Positions 7,698-14,023 of a DNA stretch of 18,132 nt are shown piece after piece. The DNA is from Deltaproteobacteria bacterium (lineage in GTDB: Bacteria > Myxococcota > B64-G9): positions 1 through 18,132 of the forward strand of contig QMME01000032.1 of NCBI GenBank assembly GCA_003647095.1, in the 5' to 3' direction. Under the pieces are notes generated by a model, which did no database searches, was not told the origin of the DNA, and worked only from the letters and a program-made list of their open reading frames with translations. Position 1 is the stretch's first letter. Each line of letters begins with the position of its first letter. A program made the position numbers and the translations under genes.

Positions 7698-8729
7698 ATG
7701 AGGGTACTGGCTGTCTTTTCACCGCTCTGCCTGCTGGCCGTGCTCTACGGCCGCGCCGGCCCCGCTCCCGAAGCCGCGGAGATCGGCTGGTTCGACATCC
7801 AGCTCAGCATTCCCTCCCAGGCCCGCCGGGCCAGCGAAACCCTGCGCGAACTGCTGGCACGCCCCGGCCTGGTCCTGGTGCAGGGTCGTTCCCTGCTCGA
7901 CAGGCTGCGCCGGCATGACAACCAGGCGGGCCTGCTGGCCCGGGCGGCGGAATTGGTTGCCCAGGGCAAGAAGCTGCACCTGGGTATGAAGCTGCCCCAG
8001 GCGGAGGAAAAATATCGCCAGGCCGCCGAGCTGTTGCGCGGGGGGTTGTGCCGCTACTACGAGCCGGCCCTGCTGGCAGAACCACTGCTGCAACTGGGCG
8101 TGGCCTTGTTGGAAGGGGGCCGGCAGCAGGAGGCGGCCAGGGCCCTGGGCCAGGCCCTGGCCCTGGTGCCCGACCTGGAACTGTCCGAGGGTTATTACAG
8201 CCCCCGGGTACGCGAGCTGTTCGCCCGGGTTCGCACCGGCCTGGGCACACCCGCCCCGGCCCTGCCATCCCCCGGCCAGGCCGAGCTGATCTGCCGAGCC
8301 GCCGGGTTGACCGGTCTGGTAACCTTTTCCACCGAACGCCTGGGCGATCGGCCGGTGCTCAAGGTGGGCTTGTACGAGCAGAAGCTGAAGAGCTACCGGC
8401 GACTGGAAACGGTGGTGGTCACCGACCCGGAACAGGCCGCCCGGCAACTGGCCGAAAGACTGTTGCCGGATATCGAGGCCCTGACCGGGTTGAAAAAGCT
8501 GGTGCTGGCCGGTGAACCAACCGCGGCCCCCGATGCCGGCGAGGCCGGTTCGACAGCGGATGCCGGAACGATGGCCCTGGCCGCAGAATCCGTTCCCCCC
8601 GCTCCCGGTACTCCCTGGTACTGGAAACACTGGTGGATATGGCCGTTGGCAGCCGCAGTGGTAACAACGGCCGTGGCGCTTCCCCTGACCGTGTTTCGCC
8701 ACGACGTGGTTCGCATCGATGTGCACTGA
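7698..8729 (+). CDS. Exported TPR-like protein with C-terminal membrane anchor
   Basis: The product is 343 residues. The N-terminus MRVLAVFSPLCLLAVLYG is signal-peptide-like. Residues about 75-170 are helical and TPR-like (GMKLPQAEEKYRQAAELL, LQLGVALLEGGRQQEAARAL). Residues about 198-270 form a second compact region (LTGLVTFSTERLGDRPVLKV, then a Tyr-rich stretch and AARQLAERLLPDIEAL). A Pro/Ala linker with DAG elements leads to one transmembrane helix near residues 306-333, within WYWKHWWIWPLAAAVVTTAV. The architecture (periplasmic TPR, Trp-rich C-terminal anchor) resembles uncharacterised proteins of Myxococcota; this is recalled, not searched. No Shine-Dalgarno precedes the ATG, and the promoter position implies leaderless translation. 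Its last 11 nt overlap the kelch gene, implying coupling. No enzymatic motif is visible. Confidence 0.75.
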   Translation: MRVLAVFSPLCLLAVLYGRAGPAPEAAEIGWFDIQLSIPSQARRASETLRELLARPGLVLVQGRSLLDRLRRHDNQAGLLARAAELVAQGKKLHLGMKLPQAEEKYRQAAELLRGGLCRYYEPALLAEPLLQLGVALLEGGRQQEAARALGQALALVPDLELSEGYYSPRVRELFARVRTGLGTPAPALPSPGQAELICRAAGLTGLVTFSTERLGDRPVLKVGLYEQKLKSYRRLETVVVTDPEQAARQLAERLLPDIEALTGLKKLVLAGEPTAAPDAGEAGSTADAGTMALAAESVPPAPGTPWYWKHWWIWPLAAAVVTTAVALPLTVFRHDVVRIDVH

Positions 8730-10311
8730 GAACAGACAACCATGGCCTTTCTTCCTGGCCGCCATACTGGTCCTGCTCGCAGCCGGGTGCACCTTCGAGG
8801 TTGGCTCGGTAGACCTGCACCTGGTCTACACCTCCGATACCAGCCGCTATCCCCTGGATTCGTCCCGGGTCCGCTTCCTGAGGGTAACGGTGACCGGTCC
8901 GGGCATGGAGCCCATCACCAGCGAGTTGCGGCCCGCTGCCAGCGGCGGCAGCCTGCCGGCAGTGCCGGTGGGTCTCGACCGGCAGGTACGGGTGGAGGCC
9001 ATCGGCAACGTGGGAGAGGTCGTCTCCTGGGGAATGTCAGAACCGTTTTCGGCCAGCAGCGGTACAACCAGCCTGTTCGTGTTCATGGGAATAGCCGGCC
9101 AGTTCTCACCGCCGCCGGCGGGCCTGGGGTTGACCGATCCCGAATGGTCGGCGCGTTTTCGCACCTCCATGACCCACCGGCGCATCTTCCACAGCGCCAC
9201 CCGCCTGGACAACGGCCAGGTACTGATCAGCGGGGGAGCCAGTGGCCCGGGTCCCGGCGACTTCTCCGCTCCCCTGGCGGCACCGGCACTGCGCTCCCTG
9301 GACATGTTCTGGCCCTATGCAGGTGCTTTGCTCAACTCCACCCCCTCGGCCGACTGCGAACACGGCCTGTGGTGCCTGCACGCCGCCCGGGCCTGGCACG
9401 ATGCAGTACTGCTCGAAGACGGCCGCTTCGTGCTGTTGACCGGTGGTGAACCTCCCGACCAGGAATGGCCCCAGGAAGTCTACCAGGTAAACGACAACGC
9501 CCTGGGATGGACCAGCCCCATGCAGCGGCCCTGTCATCGTACCGCAGCAGCCCTCTTGCCCGGAGTGGGTGTGGTAGTGGCCGGCGGCATCGATAACGTC
9601 AGCGGGGAATTGAGCGCCGACCTGGAAGTCTACAGCGGAGGCTCGTTCAGCCGCTGGCCTAATGTTCTGGGCCAGGCCCGGGCCGGGGCGGTGGCCTTGA
9701 GTCTCGACAAACCGCAACCGGCCGTGGTTCTGGTGGGAGGCTGGAGCAGCTTCGGACCGGCCGATGGCTGGCAGGCCAGCGACACCATCGACGTGGTCAG
9801 CTTCGATGACAGCGGAATCCAGGTAACCAGCAAGCACCTGGCGCATCCGCGGGCCGATCACAGCGCCGTGGCCATTCATTTCGACGGGCGTATCCAGGTG
9901 CTGATCTGCGGAGGTCGTTCGTCGCCCCAGACCATCGAACCCAGTTGCGAGCTGTTCGTTCCCGATAGCGGTACGATCTCGCCGACCGGGGTCGAAGTGC
10001 CACGCTGGCGCCACACTGCTACCGTTCTTGCCGACGGGCGGGTTTTGGTGGTCGGTGGATTCACCAACACCGGGTTACCGCTGGCGGCCAGTCCCAAGGC
10101 GCTGCTGCTCGACTTTCCCCGCGGTCGCCTGGAGGTTCCGCTGGTCAATCCCCGTTCCGGCCACAGTGCCACCTTGATGGACAACGGAATGGTGTTGTTG
10201 CTGGGTGGCGTCAGCGAGGTGGCCGCCGACGGCAGCGCCCGCTTTGCCGACAATGACTACGAGATATTCGTCCCCCGCCCGGGGGATGACAGCTCGACGG
10301 GAGGTAATTGA
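8719..10311 (+). CDS. Kelch-repeat (predicted seven-bladed beta-propeller) lipoprotein
   Basis: The product is 530 residues. The signal MCTENRQPWPFFLAAILVLL ends in lipobox LAAGC, with the lipidated Cys at residue 24. Residues about 25-135 form a beta-rich N-terminal domain. From about residue 151 there are seven kelch-type blade motifs of the pattern R..H.A..L.DG.VL..GG. They include RIFHSATRLDNGQVLISGG, RFVLLTGG, HRTAAALLPGVGVVVAGG, ADHSAVAIHFDGRIQVLICG, WRHTATVLADGRVLVVGG and SGHSATLMDNGMVLLLGG. Seven repeats suit a closed propeller on the cell surface or in the periplasm, probably for protein or glycan binding. No galactose-oxidase copper ligands can be assigned. The start overlaps the previous gene by 11 nt with no clear Shine-Dalgarno, so translation is probably coupled. 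A GGGAGGT near its 3' end serves the next gene. Confidence 0.85.
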   Translation: MCTENRQPWPFFLAAILVLLAAGCTFEVGSVDLHLVYTSDTSRYPLDSSRVRFLRVTVTGPGMEPITSELRPAASGGSLPAVPVGLDRQVRVEAIGNVGEVVSWGMSEPFSASSGTTSLFVFMGIAGQFSPPPAGLGLTDPEWSARFRTSMTHRRIFHSATRLDNGQVLISGGASGPGPGDFSAPLAAPALRSLDMFWPYAGALLNSTPSADCEHGLWCLHAARAWHDAVLLEDGRFVLLTGGEPPDQEWPQEVYQVNDNALGWTSPMQRPCHRTAAALLPGVGVVVAGGIDNVSGELSADLEVYSGGSFSRWPNVLGQARAGAVALSLDKPQPAVVLVGGWSSFGPADGWQASDTIDVVSFDDSGIQVTSKHLAHPRADHSAVAIHFDGRIQVLICGGRSSPQTIEPSCELFVPDSGTISPTGVEVPRWRHTATVLADGRVLVVGGFTNTGLPLAASPKALLLDFPRGRLEVPLVNPRSGHSATLMDNGMVLLLGGVSEVAADGSARFADNDYEIFVPRPGDDSSTGGN

Positions 10312-10313
10312 GC

Positions 10314-10853
10314 ATGGACGTTCACGAATGCATTCTCAACCGGCGCAGCATGAGAAAGTACCATTCGCGCCCGGTGGAGAAAGAGAAGCTGGATCGCGTG
10401 CTGGCCGCAATTCAATGGGCGCCTTCCTGGGTGAACCTGCAACCCTGGGAAGTGATAGTCGTCGACGAGCCGGAGATGAAGGAGCGGTTGCAGCAATGCG
10501 TGCCCCAATCCAACCCCGGGCGCAAATCGCTGCTGCAGGCACCTTTGTTGCTGGTGATGTGCGGCCGCCAGGGACTCTCCGGCTTCTACAAGGGAGAACA
10601 AGCGACCGTCCACGGCGACTGGGTGATGTTCGATCTGGGCATCGCCTGCCAGAACCTGTGCCTGGCCGCCTGGGCCGAGGGATTGGGCACCCTGCACCTG
10701 GGCCTGCTGGATCACGAGCAGGCCGGCCGGGTACTGGGGTTGCCCGGGGACGTCAAGGTATACGAGATAATTCCCCTGGGCTACCCGGCCAAGGAGAGCA
10801 CCGCCCCCAAGCGCCGGGCCATCGAGGAGTTCGTACACCGCAACGGCTGGTGA
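10314..10853 (+). CDS. Nitroreductase family protein (FMN-dependent oxidoreductase)
   Basis: The product is 179 residues. The ATG at 10314 has GGGAGGT (10299-10305) 8 nt upstream. A TTG at 10308 that overlaps the previous stop is too close to that site to be preferred. The N-terminus ILNRRSMRKYHSRPV carries the flavin-phosphate-binding Arg-Arg-Ser-x-Arg signature. IQWAPSWVNLQPWEVIVV is the conserved APS..N.QPW segment, and GIACQNLCLAAWAEGLGTLH plus IIPLGYPAKE are the typical second flavin-contact region and C-terminus. The family reduces nitro compounds, quinones or enones with NAD(P)H as dimers; the substrate is not predictable. It appears cytoplasmic, with no signal peptide, and is probably co-transcribed with the kelch gene (2-nt gap). 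Confidence 0.9.
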   Translation: MDVHECILNRRSMRKYHSRPVEKEKLDRVLAAIQWAPSWVNLQPWEVIVVDEPEMKERLQQCVPQSNPGRKSLLQAPLLLVMCGRQGLSGFYKGEQATVHGDWVMFDLGIACQNLCLAAWAEGLGTLHLGLLDHEQAGRVLGLPGDVKVYEIIPLGYPAKESTAPKRRAIEEFVHRNGW

Positions 10854-10899
10854 ACAAAGCGAGGTCGTGGAAATGCGACAGAGCGCCGGAGCCCGGTAG

Positions 10900-12510
10900 A
10901 TGAACACGCTTCCCGCACGCTGCCCCATCTTGCTGGCCGGTTGGGATCCCCTGGAATTCGTACATCACATGGACTGGTACCGGCGCCTGCTGCGCGCGGA
11001 GTGGTTTCGTCCGCTCAGGCCCTACTGGCTCAATTATCACCTGGACTGGGTAGCCGCCGCGTTGCTGTTGCTGCTGCTTTTCCTGCTGCTGCGGGCGCTG
11101 TGGCGGCTCCTGCTGCCGAAGCGCTCCGGCTCACGGCTGGCGGCGCGGGCCGCGCGCCAGTACGAAAAGAACGGCGAGCTGGGTCTGGCCGCCGAGGCCT
11201 GGCGCCGGGCCGAACGGCCCCAACGGGCCTATGACCTCTACCTGCGCCAGGGAAAGCTGCACGCAGCGGCAGAACTGGCCGAGCAACTGGGCAAGATCGA
11301 CAAGGCCATCGAGCACCTGAGCGAGGCCGGCGACCTGGCCGAGGCAGCAGCCGTCGCCGAGCGGGCCGACCGTCTCGAGCAGGCCGCCGAGCTCCACCTG
11401 CAGCGCCAGGAGCCACTGGCCGCGGCCAGGCTCTTCGACAAGCTGGACCAGAAGGTCCGGGCGGGTGAATGCTACCGGGAGGCGGGAATGTGGCGTCGTG
11501 CGGCCGAGGCATTCTTCTCCGCCGGAGACGAGGAGGAAGCCGTACAGGCCTTGCTCAAGCTCAGCGCCTGGTCGGGAAGCGAGGTCACCGAGGAGGAGTC
11601 GGTACTGTTCGAGCGCGGCGCGGCTCGTTGCGAAAAGGAGGGCCGGCATGCCGAGGCCGGGCGACTCTACCAGGCGGCCGGCCGTAACCAACTGGCCGCC
11701 ACCGCCTTCCTGGCCGCCGGCGACAAGCTGCAGGCGGCCCGCCTGCTGGAAAAATGCGGCGAGCAGACCCGGGCGGCCGAACTCTACCGGGAACTGGAGC
11801 GCAAAGATGACTGGTTGCGCCTTGCCGAGCAGGCCACCCGCAGCCGTGGCGACCCGGCCGAGCGGGCCGGACTGCTCGAACAGGCCGGCAAGACCATCGA
11901 GGCCGCCGCTGCCTATCTCCAGGCTGGCCATCGTGACCAGGCCATCCGCCTGTACCGGGAACACGACCCGGCCGAAGCGGCCCGCCTGCTGGCCGAAGAC
12001 GGACGCCACCTGGAAGCGGCCCGGGCCTACCTGCAAGGAGGAGATCCGGCCGCCGCCCACGAGCAGGCGCGACTGGCCGGTGACCTGTCCCTGGCGGCAC
12101 AGGCGGCCGAGCAGGCCGGCCTGCACCTGGAGGCGGCGTTGGCGCTGATAGAACTGGGCCAGACCATGAAAGCCGCCACGCACCTGCAGCAGGTACCGGC
12201 AGACCATCCCCGCTTCCGCGATGCCTCCAGCCTGCTTGCGAGTTCACTGTGGCAGTTGGGAGAAAAAGATCTGGCCAGGAAGGCGGCAGAACGGGCCACC
12301 GCCGGGCTCGAACCCACGCCCGACAACCTGGAGCTATTCTACCGCCAGGCTCGCATCCTGGAACAGGCCGGCGACCCCGACTCGTTGCACCGGGCCCTGG
12401 AGATATACGACACCATCGTCACCTTGAGGATCGACTTTCGCGATGCCCGCCAGCGAAGAACGGAACTCAAGAACGTGCTGCGCGGCTCTGCAGACAAACC
12501 ACCTGGCTAG
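10900..12510 (+). CDS. Membrane-anchored alpha-solenoid protein with 13-residue helical repeats (TPR-like)
   Basis: The product is 536 residues. The ATG at 10900 has GGAG 8 nt upstream; a later Met (MDWYRRLL) is possible. One transmembrane helix (VAAALLLLLLFLLLRALWRL) lies near residues 50-69. From about residue 80 to 433 the chain is built of units of almost exactly 13 residues with the pattern x-h-x-x-A-A-x-h-h-x-x-A-G. Examples are KLHAAAELAEQLG, KIDKAIEHLSEAG, RHAEAGRLYQAAG, RNQLAATAFLAAG, RHLEAARAYLQGG and DLSLAAQAAEQAG. About 27 units keep phase, with one 4-residue insert (314-317) and one unit short by a residue (344-355). The last 100 residues are more TPR-like (LARKAAERATAGL, ALEIYDTIVTL). 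It is probably a protein-interaction scaffold. Which side of the membrane carries the solenoid is unclear; positive residues after the helix (LLPKRSGSR) favour the cytoplasm. Confidence 0.8.
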   Translation: MNTLPARCPILLAGWDPLEFVHHMDWYRRLLRAEWFRPLRPYWLNYHLDWVAAALLLLLLFLLLRALWRLLLPKRSGSRLAARAARQYEKNGELGLAAEAWRRAERPQRAYDLYLRQGKLHAAAELAEQLGKIDKAIEHLSEAGDLAEAAAVAERADRLEQAAELHLQRQEPLAAARLFDKLDQKVRAGECYREAGMWRRAAEAFFSAGDEEEAVQALLKLSAWSGSEVTEEESVLFERGAARCEKEGRHAEAGRLYQAAGRNQLAATAFLAAGDKLQAARLLEKCGEQTRAAELYRELERKDDWLRLAEQATRSRGDPAERAGLLEQAGKTIEAAAAYLQAGHRDQAIRLYREHDPAEAARLLAEDGRHLEAARAYLQGGDPAAAHEQARLAGDLSLAAQAAEQAGLHLEAALALIELGQTMKAATHLQQVPADHPRFRDASSLLASSLWQLGEKDLARKAAERATAGLEPTPDNLELFYRQARILEQAGDPDSLHRALEIYDTIVTLRIDFRDARQRRTELKNVLRGSADKPPG

Positions 12511-12569
12511 TTGTCCCGTTCAGTCCTGCGTCCCTTCATCACCAACAAGGGGAAAAAACCTGGCAGCCC

Positions 12570-12599
12570 TTTACAGGAGCTTGCTGACGCTGGCACACT
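12570..12599 (+). promoter_or_regulatory. Weak candidate promoter for the FadL-family gene
   Basis: TTTACA (12570-12575) is followed after 18 bp by CACACT (12594-12599), which matches the -10 consensus at only three positions. If real, transcription would start at or next to the ATG at 12607, giving a leaderless mRNA. That would fit the lack of any Shine-Dalgarno at normal distance from that ATG. Confidence 0.2.
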
Positions 12600-12606
12600 A
12601 GTGCTC

Positions 12607-14013
12607 ATGACCACTACACGCCATCCATTGTTGCTGGCCGTGCTGTTGCTGGCCACGGTTCCGGTCCGTGCCGGCGGCTTCCTCATCTACGAGCACGGCG
12701 CCGTCTCCACCGGCATGGCCAACGCCCGCTCGGCCCTGGCCAACGACCCCAGCTGCCTGTACTTCAACCCGGCCGCCATCACCGAGTTGCCGGGCATCCA
12801 GATCGAGGCCGGTACCACCCTGATACTCCCATCCATCGAATACCAACCGGCCGGCACGCCGGAACAACCCCGCAGCTACACCACCTATCGCGACGGCCAC
12901 TACCTGCAGGTGCCGGTCAACGACGGCGAGAACCCGGCCGCCGCCAAGCAGAAGCTGTTTACCCCCATTCACCTGTACGCCAGCTGGCGCCTCGAAGAAC
13001 TGGGCCTGGCCCTGGGTTTCGGGCTCAACAACCCCTTCGGCCTGGGCACCTACTGGCCGGGCGATTGGGACGGGCGCTTCATCGCCACCGAGACCGAGAT
13101 CCAGACCTTCTACTCCCAGCCGGTGCTGGCGATCGACCTGGCCCACTGGCTGGGACTGGGCCAGGTGTTGCGGCTGTCGCTGGCGGCCGGCTACGACTTC
13201 GTCTACGGCACCGCCCGGCTGGGGCGCAAGATCGACCTGCGGGTGGCCGAGGCCCTGAGCCTGGGAGAACTGCAATCCCCCGAAGGGGAGCTGCGGCTCA
13301 CCGGCTCGGCCACCGGCCACGGCTGGAACCTGGCTCTCTACGCCGAGTTGCCCGGGTTGCTGGCGCTGGGGGCCAGCCTGCGTTCTGGCGTGTCGTTGCC
13401 CTTCAGCGGTACGGCCAGCTTCACCATGGACGCCACCGCCCGGGCGGCTGCCGATCTGCTGGGAATGACGGTGCCCGAGAAGACCACCGGCCGGGTCACC
13501 ATCGACATGCCCATGACCATCAACGCCGGAGTGGCCCTGCTGCTGGTGCCACGCCTGCGCCTGGCCGCAGATATACTGGCAGCCTTCTTTTCCAGCTACG
13601 ACGAACTCACCATCAGCTTCGACTGCGCGGTGGAGGGTTCCTGCACCGAGTCGTTGAATCCCGAACCCATCGAAAAGAACTGGCACACTTCTTTCCAGTT
13701 CGCCCTGGGTGCCGAGTACGACCTGCTCGAGCAGTTGACCCTGCGCGCCGGTTGGGGCGTGGTCACCAGCCCAGTGCCGGCGGAAACCTACGACCCTTCC
13801 CTGCCCGACGGTTTGCGCAACTTGATCTCGCTCGGCGCCGGCTACCGGGGCAGTTTCTGGGGAGTGGACCTCGGTTACCTGGTGGCCTTCTGGAGCGACA
13901 GCAAGGCAAACGACGTCGGTTCCGGCGACAGCCTCAACCCCGAGGGACGGGCCAACGGCAGTTACCGCACCATCTCCCACCAGTTGGCCTTGTCGCTGCG
14001 GGCCTGGTTCTAG
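12607..14013 (+). CDS. FadL/TodX-family outer-membrane transport protein
   Basis: Starting at ATG 12607 gives 468 residues with a clear signal peptide (MTTTRHPLLLAVLLLATVPV, cleavage after VRA). The open frame extends back to 12511, but that stretch looks untranslated. The mature N-terminus GGFLIYEHG, followed by STGMANARSALANDPSCLYF and NPAAITELPG, is the FadL-family signature: Gly-Phe, the Glu, the Gly-Ala-rich segment, and the NPA of the N-terminal hatch. GFGLNNPFGLGTYWPGDWDG and the alternating beta-strands to the terminal Phe (SLRAWF) fit a 14-strand barrel with a C-terminal aromatic recognised by the BAM machinery. The family imports long-chain fatty acids or aromatic and other hydrophobic compounds by lateral diffusion. 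It is followed after 10 nt by the esterase-like lipoprotein, which may act on the same hydrophobic substrates (inference). Confidence 0.88.
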   Translation: MTTTRHPLLLAVLLLATVPVRAGGFLIYEHGAVSTGMANARSALANDPSCLYFNPAAITELPGIQIEAGTTLILPSIEYQPAGTPEQPRSYTTYRDGHYLQVPVNDGENPAAAKQKLFTPIHLYASWRLEELGLALGFGLNNPFGLGTYWPGDWDGRFIATETEIQTFYSQPVLAIDLAHWLGLGQVLRLSLAAGYDFVYGTARLGRKIDLRVAEALSLGELQSPEGELRLTGSATGHGWNLALYAELPGLLALGASLRSGVSLPFSGTASFTMDATARAAADLLGMTVPEKTTGRVTIDMPMTINAGVALLLVPRLRLAADILAAFFSSYDELTISFDCAVEGSCTESLNPEPIEKNWHTSFQFALGAEYDLLEQLTLRAGWGVVTSPVPAETYDPSLPDGLRNLISLGAGYRGSFWGVDLGYLVAFWSDSKANDVGSGDSLNPEGRANGSYRTISHQLALSLRAWF

Positions 14014-14023
14014 GGAGTCAACC

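Noticed and set aside
8742..9449. Alternative plus-strand frame starting at an ATG within the kelch gene.
   Set aside because: It is Arg/Gly/Pro-rich with no motifs and conflicts with the clear lipobox and kelch repeats in the chosen frame.
10271..10286. GC-rich inverted repeat (TCCCCC and GGGGGA) as a terminator at the end of the kelch gene.
   Set aside because: The stem is only 6 bp, lies within the coding sequence and is not followed by a T tract; the next gene starts 2 nt after the stop.
12511..12606. N-terminal extension of the FadL-family protein to a TTG at 12511.
   Set aside because: It directly follows the previous stop, has no ribosome binding site, and would bury the signal peptide behind 32 polar residues.
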